Positions 48,559 to 62,860 of a DNA stretch of 64,000 nt are shown here, one piece after another. Within the stretch, counting starts at the first letter, position 1; every line of letters begins with the position of its first letter. Location: NCBI GenBank assembly GCA_963969395.1, contig OZ017798.1, forward strand, positions 22,374,173 to 22,438,172, in the 5' to 3' direction. The position numbers were made by a program, and so were the translations under genes. Source of the stretch: Pseudoscleropodium purum (taxonomy: Eukaryota > Streptophyta > Bryopsida > Hypnales > Brachytheciaceae). Below the pieces are notes generated by a model. That model was not told the origin of the DNA. It made no database searches and saw only the letters and a program-made list of their open reading frames with translations.

Positions 48559-48690
48559 CGCGGGGCAGTTTGGGTAGGGCGGTCGGGGGAAATAGGGCCG
48601 TCAAAGCGGACATGGCAGACGGACGGGGTGACAGGCGAACGGGGTGGTCCCAACGGACGCTGCGGACACAGCGTCCGCATCCAAACGTCG
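48559..48690. repeat. CGGACGG motif array 4 (right subterminal)
   Basis: About 130 GC-rich bases with GGACGGGG, GGACGCTGCGGAC and GCGTCCGC words. It ends about 10 bases before the right terminal repeat and includes the GGACGCT...AGCGTCC palindrome at 48655-48676. Confidence 0.6.
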
Positions 48691-48691
48691 T

Positions 48692-48701
48692 GTCAACCCT
48701 G
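48692..48701 (-). repeat. Right terminal inverted repeat of the hAT element
   Basis: GTCAACCCTG, the inverse of 38976-38985. It is followed by the target duplicate TACAGACT (48702-48709). Confidence 0.75.
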
Positions 48702-48880
48702 TACAGACTTGTTAAACAAGTATTGGCTTTATCAGCAAAAGTGTCGCCAAGGTTGCGGCAAGAGATTGACAATCGACCTAGTGAACCTCAAAATGTACTA
48801 TAACTACTTTGAAGCTTATTACAATGATTTGTGATACTACTCTGAGGTACTATGACTAATCTGAGGACCTAAGCTACCTA

Positions 48881-48891
48881 CTCTGATACCT
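48881..48891 (-). promoter_or_regulatory. Primer-binding site of copia family 1
   Basis: Read on the minus strand, AGGTATCAGAG directly follows the 5' LTR. It differs at one base from the TGGTATCAGAG site complementary to plant initiator-Met tRNA. Confidence 0.8.
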
Positions 48892-49081
48892 TGTTGGAAA
48901 ACACTTGTTGTGATCTTACAACAGCGTTAAGCAAGCTTGATTTGCAAAAAATGTTAAGCATGCTGGTAAGCACGGTTTAAGTACAGGAAGTTAAACCTAA
49001 TATAATGAATGAAATATGTACTTAACTAGTCGGATGGGAATCATCTGATGCTAATGTAACCGTAACCCTAATATACTAACA
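48892..49081 (-). repeat. 5' LTR of copia family 1
   Basis: 190 bp with the same TGTTGG...TAACA plus-strand ends as 33669-33858. It should hold the promoter of the element on the minus strand. Confidence 0.9.
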
Positions 49082-49086
49082 ATATC

Positions 49087-49369
49087 ATTTACAATGACAA
49101 TCAAATTATCACAAAATAGCTTTGCCTAAATATACTATTGCAATCATGATTAGTTCTATTAAATCATACCATACAACTTTACTACATCAAAATCAAGAAG
49201 GAATTTTTGTAAAATTCTACTATTATCAAAGAACTAGTTTGTGAATAAAACCCTACCAATTTCTTCTTTGGCTATGGTTACTAACTCTACACCTATATAG
49301 AATACTTTGCCTCTACATTCAACAAAAACAAATGAAGCACCACCATTATAATTGCTATTGAAGGAGTGG
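49087..49369 (+). pseudogene. RNase H end of an older plus-strand copia (family 2)
   Basis: Weak translated similarity to the end of copia RNase H (an NDNQ-type start, then a GIFVKFYYYQRTSL block comparable to the usual lkyC.T..Q). A purine-rich GAAGGAGTGG tract directly precedes the family 2 LTR, as expected for a polypurine tract. The family 1 copia has inserted into or next to it. Confidence 0.45.
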
Positions 49370-49581
49370 TGTTGAAACTATCTCTTCTTGAACTATTCAT
49401 TTCCAGTGTCTTATGACATTTAGTATCATTTTGTGTTACTTAGTCACTCATTTGTTGATAATTTCATCTTTATATTATTATATACAATCTTCCTACTAAA
49501 ACTTGTATTTTTATTTGATGAGTTATACAAGCTCTATGAGATCATACCTTTACATGTGACTTCCAATTGATTTATTCAATA
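49370..49581 (+). repeat. Copia family 2 LTR (3' LTR)
   Basis: Starts TGTTGAAACTATC like the LTR at 14981 and aligns with it to a degraded TTATTCAAT end. It is preceded by a polypurine tract, so it is a 3' LTR in plus orientation. Confidence 0.6.
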
Positions 49582-50440
49582 CTTATTTTTGAATAGACAA
49601 AGGTAATCAAACAAAAAACTTTGAATGAACATTAACCATAAAAATGATCAAATTTGAACATCTTGGTTGTTGTTGGGTGATTAATTAAATCTAATTTCAC
49701 TTTTAATTTCTTTTAAAAAAAACAAATCTTTCTTAGACAAAGAAGAACAAAAAAACAAAGCTAGGCTAAAGCCATATTTTTTATAAATTTTTTTTTTTCA
49801 TTTTGTAAGATGAATTGTAAACTAATGATAGAATTATTCATGATTATTTACATTGTTGATAAAACTTATAGGCTTGAAGTCCTAGATTAGTTCTAAACAA
49901 TCGAATTCAAAAGTTTCATTACAAAATACCAAAAGAGTAAATTATTATCAACCAAATTTTAGGTTGTTTGAAAAAAGTATGTAATTGGCAATATAATCAA
50001 AGATGTAATACATGTTGTATTTGAGCCTTAGAAAAATTTGAGTTTTATTATTGAGTACAATAATTTAAAACAAGACAAGTTAATTTAATTAGTGTGAGAA
50101 TTTGAATAGTATACAACCCTCATAATATTTTTAGTAAATTATAGATGACGGTGGTACATTTGCTTTGTTTAAAAAATAGGATGCAAATTGAAGGATAATA
50201 GTTTAATTAGAATGAAAATCAAATGACATTCACATTATTTGAGATAGTATGAAAATAGTATACGACAGACTACAAAATATGAATTTCATTGAAAATATTG
50301 TGAACGACAATATTAGTGCACCTCATAAATTTGCATAATTTGCAAATTAGTGCATAATAATGTTATTATTGGAGGTCAATGCACCAATAATGCTCCAGTT
50401 GAACATAGTAAGGTAAACTACTCCATTACGAGCAGAATGA
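49582..50440. other. AT-rich intergenic DNA
   Basis: No open frame or element ends recognised. Confidence 0.5.
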
Positions 50441-50536
50441 GAGCAAGCCCATTGTGGTCAAAATTGTAACAGTGATGTACATTTTAATCCTGAAATGTAC
50501 ACCACCATTACAATACTACCCACAATGGGCTTGCTC
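50441..50536. mobile_element. 96-bp foldback (MITE or hairpin) upstream of PCNA copy 1
   Basis: GAGCAAGCCCATTGTGG at the left and CCACAATGGGCTTGCTC at the right are perfect inverted copies, and the inside continues to pair imperfectly (AATTGTAA/TTACAAT, ATGTACATTT/AAATGTACA). It has no coding capacity and no clear target duplication. It lies about 100 bases before the first E2F-like site of PCNA copy 1 and has no counterpart upstream of copy 2. Confidence 0.6.
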
Positions 50537-50638
50537 CCATTTTGTGGTCTTCGTTTCCTAAGTCATCGGATTTGAGAGACCCAGCTTCAGAAGAATTTGA
50601 AACCAAAAGAAGATTCTACGAATCCGACTGATATAAAG

Positions 50639-50646
50639 TTCCCGCC
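50639..50646 (+). promoter_or_regulatory. E2F-like site 1, PCNA copy 1
   Basis: TTCCCGCC, in the word AAGTTCCCGCCAT shared with PCNA copy 2. E2F sites of this type drive S-phase expression of plant PCNA genes. Confidence 0.6.
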
Positions 50647-50705
50647 ATCCCTGGCCCACTCACATCCAGCCCTGCCTCTGGCGCCAGCCCCGTCACCACC
50701 TGTTG

Positions 50706-50713
50706 TTCCCGCG
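50706..50713 (+). promoter_or_regulatory. E2F-like site 2, PCNA copy 1
   Basis: TTCCCGCG, in the word GTTCCCGCGCTCTCG, also present upstream of copy 2, 67 bases after site 1. Confidence 0.55.
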
Positions 50714-50857
50714 CTCTCGCCTGCTCTGCTTCCAGCCCCCCTAGCAGGTTTGTTTTGCTGCTTGTTGTCCAGTTCAGTTGTGGTCGCCATTCAAGTTTAG
50801 GATTCCTTCAGACCCCCAATCGAACCTCCCGCGCGCTGCTTCCGTCAAGGTGCCCCC

Positions 50858-53099
<2,242 letters not shown>

Positions 53100-53819
53100 T
53101 CATTTTGTGTTTCTTGATGTCCATCTTGATACGAAATTTATTGGATGAAGTCCCGGGCATGGACCGTGTACTTGGAAATCAATTTTATTGAGTCTCTTTC
53201 CTCGCGTTTTTTGGGGACTGGTAAACCGGAGTCAGATATACAAGTGATGCTGAAATATAATGGTGGTTCGTGTGATTTCCTGATATCGTCTGTCCCGTTG
53301 ATGTATTGTGGATTCCGTATCATTATCTGGTTTAAAGCGCTGATTTTTATATTCTAGGCAGATTGTATTACTGTACGAGTTTGTGCTGAAGTCTGATTAT
53401 TTTATGAAGCGGACATTTCTTGGATTTTTTTGTGTTGCTCTAATGATTCTTTCAGTTAGGTATTGTGCGGAGTGGTTTAGCAGTCGTATATGAATGGCTC
53501 ATCTCTGAGAAGATGCGAGGAGCCCAACAGCTGCAGAGAAGTAAACATAAGGCCAGGAGGGTGAACTGATCGAAAGGAAGCAGCCGATCAAGCTCGGGGA
53601 GTGTTGCTGAATGACTGGCCTTAGCCTTGGTTCTTTACAGTTGACTGAATTTGGTGGCTTGAAGGGCTATGCTGTTGCAACGAATTGATTTAGACGAATA
53701 ATACAACCAAGTTCAATCACATGCCAAGAAAGCCGGTCCTCCGTATTCATTTTATACCAGTGAAGGATTTGCAATTAGATTCTGCCCCAAAACAGGGCAA
53801 GCACAGTCATGAGCAATCT
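53100..53819. other. 3' flank of PCNA copy 1
   Basis: The first ~50 bases still resemble the flank of copy 2, with a 21-base indel (about 53108-53128). The rest has no recognised feature. Confidence 0.5.
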
Positions 53820-54700
53820 TCATGGGCAGAATACTACTTCGTAGTTGCTGCCAATGTTGCAAGCGTATTCCGTGTTTTGATTGTCTGTGAAGTGCGAATA
53901 ACCGGCGCATGCATTCTTAAAGGCTCTAGTTCCGGCTGTGGCGACGTCGTCAGGCCCGTTAGCGTTTTTGCAGCCATTTCCTGGTCCATCGGTGAGTAGT
54001 TTGGAGCCTGGCAGAAGCTATTCAGATTAGGAATAGTGCAGATGGGAGTTCCACAGTGCAGTCCAATTCGCACTCCTCCACCAACAACGTCGGTAGGGTT
54101 TGATCCATAGAGACAGATTGTAGGCATCCTGCCTTGAGCAATCCCAGAAAACCAATGAGTTCTACATTATGAAGCAAGTTTGACATCATCACTAAGAATC
54201 GTTGTCATGATTCCCTCTGTACTCTGTACGGAAGGAGGTTGTCGGTGTGGTCACTGTGATCATAGGGAGACCTACTGTTGAATCATGGCAAAGATTTTCT
54301 TTCTGATGTAGTCTAATTGTTCTTGAAACAACCTTACTTTGCTGAAAATAATGCTGAAATCATTGTGACTAGATTTGTATCGCCATACCCAAATCGGGAA
54401 AATTAGAGAAGGGTATGCAAAACGCATTCATAGATAGTCAGGATAACCCTTACCACATCACTCAGGTCGTGAAAGTCCTGGCCATTGACGCCGATGGAGA
54501 ACTCGGCAAGGTTTGCCTGAGGCTTGGTGAGGTTTCTTTGGTTAGGATCTCCACTGTTACTCGGAAATCCCCAAATGAGACCTCCAGCCCAGATGGTACC
54601 AAGAATTTTCAGCCGTGATTGACCGATTTGGAGTGCTTAGCAGAGGTGCCTGCAGCTTGATCACAAGCCGAAACATTATACGAACATTGATTGTGGTTGC
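53820..54700 (-). pseudogene. Thaumatin-like protein, broken
   Basis: Minus-strand fragments in thaumatin order. Near 54640-54440 lie LQIGQSRLKILGTIWAGGL, IWGFPSNSGDPN and NLAEFSIGVNGQDFHDLSDV, matching the family's LAEFT...DFYDVSLVDG block. At 54000-53820 lies the C-terminus, FKNACAGYSHFTDNQNTEYA then CNIGSNYEVVFCP with a stop, matching the family's TF.C.G..Y.VVFCP end. The central part, including most of the cysteines, is lost or out of frame, and the N-terminal signal region is not recognisable. Thaumatin-like proteins are secreted, disulfide-rich, often defence-related proteins. This copy cannot make one. Confidence 0.6.
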
Positions 54701-57254
54701 TACAAATGCAAGGTTGGTTGCAATTTCGATAATTTCAGGTAAATGCTATCGGAATCCAAGTTATGAACCGACAGATTTTAAACATATTTGAACAGGACCT
54801 CGAAATTCAAGAACTACAAGAGTGCATGTAGTATGGGATAATATAGATCAGTACAAATCTATGAAGGTCAAGTTCCTGGATAAGACAAAAGATCCCAATC
54901 CCACCTGGCTGCTGAAATCACCTCTTTAGCTTCACTCAACATCATTCAAGTAACTACCTCGAAGCAATGAAAATTGGTAGCATTTGAAGATCTCATTCGT
55001 GGAAAGTGTTTACCCTTTCTCCTGGTTTGGCAAAGAGAATCATAGTGACTAAAAAAAATCATAACTAATAAAATATACTCCGTACTTACAAAATGAGTTC
55101 CATTTTCTCTTGGCAAGAACAAAGATTTGGGAAATTAATTCTCAGGATGTGCTCAAAAGGCAGACCTTATGTGTTGTCTAAGTCAAATTACCTAAGAATC
55201 ACTCAATTCAGTGAACTTCGTGATCAAAGCTCAATAAAACCATCGAAGCAGGAACACTGACTACAAGCTGCCGAGTGCTAGCTGCGCGAGCACCATGGCA
55301 GCCAGTTGAATTTCTACAGCAAAGTTAACCATCTTGGCACCTTCCAATTTTAGGTGATAACTTCAGAATTTTTTTCCATTGGTGTACATTATATTGTAGA
55401 ACATCATGGTGCAAATGAAGTTATCATTATATCAGAAAATTAGAAAATCAGCACACTATGGTTATCGGCTCAAAGTTTAAAAAAAAAAAAAATCCAGTTT
55501 AGACTTTGTATTTTCATTTCATTAGTTGGATTCAAATTCAAAAAATATCATTTATGGCCAAAATTTCAAGTGCTCAATTGAGAGAGAAAGATTACTCATG
55601 GTAGTTTAAAATAAATAATTAAAACTCCTCCAACATATCTATATCATTGATTTATATATAACATGGACAATGGAAAATTTGGGCAAGTTCTTATGAAAAT
55701 CAACTCCAAAATTTTGATTCAAGGTGTGTGATCCCTTTTGGAGAATTAAAAATTTTCATCAATCGAGTGACTAAAACAAAAGTCACAATGTCCAAATTTT
55801 TTTGGGTAGCCTATATCCAAACCCTCTTTTACATTTTACATTTGGTGTGTATATAACACTAGCCTTGGTCCACATTTGTAATCCAATAAAAAGAAAAGGA
55901 AAAAATGATTCTCAATTTTATAGTCAAAAATATAAATGTTGTGAACATCCAATTAAGTAATTGAATGATATCTCTCCAAGATGAAAATGTGATAGATTTT
56001 TGTCAACAATTGTAATAGGGATCATGACACTATGTACTTATTGTCATATGTACTTAATATAACAAATGATCTAGTATACAATTGTAAAACAAACGACCAA
56101 TATATAATGCAAAACTCCCATTCAATGAATCAAAGTATACTCACCCTATCTAGAAGAATTGAAAAAATTGTTTTTATCTACCTTCAAGAAGGCTTTAATC
56201 CCTAAATGCCCAAGGCTTGTTTTAAGCCTCTAGAAATTTGCTCTAAATTGAACAAAAAGCCAACATTTTGATAAGTTGTATCAACTTTTTTTTAATTGTA
56301 ACCATACAAATTCAAACTAGACATGTTAGAGATCACATAGGAAGAAAAAACACAACAATATCACTTATAAGTTGGAAGATTATAACATTTGATCATGAGG
56401 GTGTTAAAACTACGAAAAATTTCCAATTCACTTTTCACAAGTCAAAACCTAAAAGGTTGGTAACCAAAAAATTATGAGGTTTAGGATCCTAATATGAGGT
56501 TTAGGGTCCTAACATGAATAACCCCAATCAATTTATGGCTACTCAAAATCTACTCTGCAATTTTTTTAAATGAGTTTCGAATCTACTTTTTCTCTTCAAG
56601 TCCTAGTGTGTTTGAGGCTCATTTACAAGAGCTCTCAACACTACAAGTCAAGATTGCAATGGGTACCCTTGTACAAAATCTTGAATAGAAAAATTACTCT
56701 CATTTCTTTTATCAAGATCAAATTATTGATGCTAAAACTAGACTACTAAAGATAGCAATATAATTAGGTTTTATTTAACTACAAAGTTTTGCAAACAGTA
56801 GATTCTGGTGCCTCAGGCACTTAGGGGTTTAGCAGGTACTGTGTAAGCAGCACTTGATCAAAATTTTATAATCTTTTTCTACATTCCGATAATTCTCAAT
56901 TGAATTTTTTGTTAAATGCCATAGATACAAATTCGTGCACATTGGGAAACAAGAGCCACCACCCAGTTTGTCCATGTGCTACCAACACAGGACACATTCA
57001 AACCAAAAAAATGAATGAGAATCATCCGTTTGTCAGTTGTAAATAGCTTCACGAGACTCGTAATTCAGCAAAATAAAGAACGTGGAACTTCCAAATGGGA
57101 ATAATGACGATTCTCTTTTAACATAAACCCTAGATCAAGCAACTGAAAACAAATTATAATTTTTTGAATTTCCAACATGGCAGACAAAAGAAAAAGCGAG
57201 GCTGCCTCAGTTAAGAGACCTGAACTTCATACAATAAATTTCGTATCAAAATGG
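54701..57254. other. Spacer between the PCNA genes, AT-rich
   Basis: No credible gene. The open frame at 56268-56477 is an AT-rich chance frame. The last ~50 bases resemble the 3' flank of copy 1. Confidence 0.5.
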
Positions 57255-59496
<2,242 letters not shown>

Positions 59497-59617
59497 AGAC
59501 ACCTTGACGGAGACAGCGCGCTGGCGAGGTGAATCGCAACGAATCGAGACCTCGAATGGCGACGACAACTGAGAAGGAAGAAGAGCAAAGCAAATTAAAG
59601 CTTCTTGGCGACGAGAG

Positions 59618-59625
59618 CGCGGGAA
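59618..59625 (-). promoter_or_regulatory. E2F-like site 2, PCNA copy 2
   Basis: TTCCCGCG on the minus strand in the same GTTCCCGCGCTCTCG context as copy 1, 58 bases from site 1. Confidence 0.55.
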
Positions 59626-59675
59626 CGTGGAGGTGACGGGGCTGGCGCCAAAGGGAGGGCCGGCACAGGATGAAT

Positions 59676-59683
59676 GGCGGGAA
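59676..59683 (-). promoter_or_regulatory. E2F-like site 1, PCNA copy 2
   Basis: TTCCCGCC on the minus strand in the AAGTTCCCGCCAT word shared with copy 1. Confidence 0.6.
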
Positions 59684-59699
59684 CTTCATGTTGAACTGC

Positions 59700-62599
59700 A
59701 GAGGAGTGTTCTGGTCGACGTAGATGCCGGCTTGTTCTGTACTTAAAGAATCTACGTGCTCGTTACATATTCAATTCAGGTCAAAAGATCAAAAAACGTT
59801 CACTCAAGCTGATATGCATAGATAGAGGGGAATTTCGAAATAGGAATTGTTTTTTATTTGTAAAGAAATTAATTTCTTTAAAAAAATATCTCCAAATATA
59901 GTTTTAGTGATTTTTTGTTCTTTTTTACATTTATCCTCCTCATATAGAATGTGAGTTTTAGGATGTAAACATGTATTTGAAGGTGCATGAAATTTTCAAT
60001 TGACGTGAGCATGATATTGAACTCATGGAGTATCAATGGGCATGTTGTGTTCATTTTTTGCATTTTTTGGATACTATGATGGAATTTTTGTAAAATGTTG
60101 TATACATATGACAAGTAGAAATGGTGCAATCTCATAAGTCTATCATCACTTTGTCATGGTATAATTCATTATAGGAAGGTCCAAATTACTTGCACATTTT
60201 TTTTATTGAACAGCTATATTAGTTGGGAGGGTGGCCATGCCTTTGCTTTTGTAATAAACATTGTTTGAAATTTTAGTGAGTTTTTTATATGACATTAAGT
60301 TAAAAATTTGATACACTTGATTTGTACAAGTAGGTTTATGTATGCATGTATGAGCCATGAAGTTGTTATTAAATTGAATCTCAAGATTTTATTTATTTTT
60401 ATTTTGCTTAGTCTTAGCAAAATTTCTAGCCAAAAAGTCATAAAAAGAGTGTTCATTTGGTAGAAATCATTATTTATACAATGATTTATCCCTAGAAGTT
60501 TTTAGAGTGCCTTAAGCACTCCAATTTCCTATTTCTAGGAGTTTGAAAGATATTCAAGTCCTATTGGCAAAAGGGTGGTAAGATTCCTAATTTAAAATAC
60601 AACAAGAACCAAACTTGTTAGTGCATGTAAAAAGACATGGCTATTTCAGAGTTAATAGTGCTTGATAAAAAAATCATGTTATCTCTAGAAAGATGTGCAA
60701 TCAACCCATTTAGATGTCACCATCCATTTCAAAAAAGTCATAGGAAGTTAGTTTTGTGCTTGGCAAGTAAAATTCAAGAAATACTAGGAATAAGTGATTG
60801 GAGATTGAAAAGTGGCGTTTTTGGCATAAAAATCCACCAAGAGCTGAACGACAAAATCACTTTGTTTAAATTCCCTTCTTGTCAAAAGATTCCTTTTCCA
60901 TTAGAAACTAAAAGAAGTAATTAAAATCAACCTTTTTATGAAAAAAGTAGAATAAAATATGAGGCTATATTTAGTGTTAAGGGACTTCCTCAAAAGTTAC
61001 CTAAGAAATTTCTAATTTTTCTAAAATTTAGAAGATGACATTATAGAAAATCAACATCTCAAAACCATGATGGGAAATTCTTCAAAATAATCTAGGTCCT
61101 AGTAAAATTCCACAAAAAATTAGGGTAAAAATTTTGTGCTAATAATATGCTCAAACAAGTTTCATAAGGCATTTAGACATTGACAAGTACTTAAACATGT
61201 GTCACCATTAAATTTTGACAAAATTTAAATTAATTTGATGCATCGATTAAAGTATTGGGAGCATATGACATCCAAACAAGGCCAAAGAGGAGTCTTTTTT
61301 TACTTATTCAACCCTTTCAAATAGTCCAGGCAAGTCAAAATAATTGAAAAATGTAAATTAAATCATTTGGGAATTTTACATTTCTTTGTATTATCCATTC
61401 ACTAGCTTTTGTGAATCTAAAAGACCTAGGAGTAGGGAATCAAGGGCTTTATTAGTTGGAGATTTTCTCCAAAAGTTAGATAGGGTTGAGTAGTAGATTT
61501 GATTTCTCTAATAATTAGTAGTAATTAGAATTTATTTAAGAAAAATCTAAAGGTTAATTTAAGAAGGAGGGAGAGGCCTTGGAATGAATATCAGTGAGGA
61601 ATGTTTGACTCCTTTAAACAAGATTTGACTTAGAATAGGGATAAAATGAAAAGCCAAAAAAAAAAATAGTTGACTTTGAAAGATGCTAAGACTTAGGTCT
61701 ACTTATAAAAAATTAATAAGCCTTTGTAATCATTTTTTGTTTGATTCTTAAGGTAATCAGCAAGTAATTAGGAGTCTAGAAGTCAAAAAAGTGGCCTTCA
61801 AAATATCTTTAGTTAGAAGAAAAAAATAAGGAAAAAGAAAGAGTTAGAAAGAAATGGGGTGGGAGAAAAAAGAAGAATTAGTCTACTATTGTAACCCTTA
61901 TCTAAGCCAAGTATGCTAACTTCAAGAACAATATGAGAAGGAATCTTAGTTGTTCTTTTTTGTAGTAATACTAATTTAAAAATAGGAATATTAACTTAAA
62001 AACTAAGCAATTAAGTCAAATCATTAAGAATTTGCCAAGATCCAACCTTGGATTTTGAATCAAGTAGTTAACTTTTGGAGGTTTTTGAAAACACATTTAA
62101 CTTTTAAAATAGATTAAAAAAATTGAAGAAATTATGTTTAGATAAGGTTTGGTAGTAACAGTAGATGAAAAAGTAGTAAAATCATCCAAAAAAAAGTCTA
62201 TAGGTATTACTAAAATCTAGATTAAATTTAGAAGTCAAACCTAAAAGTAAAAGTCAATTTGATAGTTTAAGTCCATCAAAATTAGTGAATGAAGTATTTG
62301 AATACTAAATAGCGGTCAAATTGCATCCATCTCTAACTTTGAGTAGGAAAGTTTGATCTTTAAGTGTCTTAGATTTTTAGAAAGTTAATTTATACTTTAA
62401 AAGTTTAAAATACTAAAAATCTAAAACTTATAAACTTGTAAAAGTCCAAAATAGTAAGTATTGAGTAGATAGTCATTTAAAATTTGTTGAAGACAACTAA
62501 AGAATAGATTAAAAATAGAACTATTTAGAGAATATTTAGTGGAATCTAGAACTAATGCACACTTAGAAAATAGATGAATATTGAAGAAAATAATATAGG
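59700..62599. other. AT-rich intergenic DNA
   Basis: Upstream of PCNA copy 2. AT-rich with no convincing gene. The 95-codon frame at 60637-60924 has no clear domain. Confidence 0.5.
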
Positions 62600-62860
62600 A
62601 TGAAGTTTGGTTTTAGTTTAGTTTAGACTAATGTGCCATGTGTTGTTGCCACAACTAAAATAAAAGTTTAAATAATTTTCTAATTTATTTAAACTAAAAA
62701 TAATTCAAAAATCTATAAATTTCCCTCCATTAGTGCAAACACCATGAAATAAAATCCGAACATCCTTCTTCATTGACGATTTTCCAACAATTCCAAGATT
62801 GTGAGTTCCACTGGACGCATGGTTATGGAGATCTCATTGTTAACAATGTATGAATGTTAA
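62600..62860. repeat. Fragment of the foldback repeat seen at 5490-6240
   Basis: Shares the ordered words ACTA(A/G)TGTGCC(A/T)TGTGTTGTTGC, ACAACTA/ACAATCA, CACCATG(A)AATAAA and GGAGATCTCA with 5999-6240, at moderate identity. One arm only. Confidence 0.5.

Larger units (their letters stand above)
38976..48701. mobile_element. hAT-type DNA transposon, 9.7 kb, carrying transposase and a kinase-like gene
   Basis: Inserted in the copia leader four bases upstream of the gag ATG. The ends are CAGGGTTGAC and its inverse GTCAACCCTG, a 10 bp terminal inverted repeat with the CAGGG start common in hAT elements, flanked by an 8 bp target duplication with one mismatch. Just inside both ends lies a palindromic GGACGCT...AGCGTCC motif (39040-39062 and 48655-48676). 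The left half carries a hAT transposase (minus strand) and the right half a protein-kinase-like gene (plus strand). GC-rich CGGACGG arrays lie inside each end and upstream of each gene. The centre is AT-rich. At 9.7 kb it is long for a hAT. The termini argue for a single element, but a composite of two related hATs, or an inner nested derivative, cannot be fully excluded. Confidence 0.75.
33669..49081 (-). mobile_element. Copia LTR retrotransposon (family 1), complete but decayed, with a 9.7 kb hAT insertion
   Basis: Bounded by two direct 190 bp LTRs and flanked by GTATC (33664-33668) and ATATC (49082-49086), a 5 bp target duplication with one change. Read on the minus strand, the order is 5' LTR (right), primer-binding site, leader, gag, protease, integrase, reverse transcriptase, RNase H, polypurine tract, 3' LTR (left). 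The integrase-before-RT order makes it Ty1/copia. Without the hAT insertion the element is about 5.7 kb, normal for the group. The two LTRs differ at about 15 positions, mostly transitions. It lies next to the remains of an older plus-strand copia (49087-49581). Confidence 0.9.

Noticed and set aside
60637..60924. 95-codon frame with a faint resemblance to the hAT dimerization segment (LASKIQEILGIS).
   Set aside because: The similarity is one short hydrophobic stretch. No other hAT motif is nearby.
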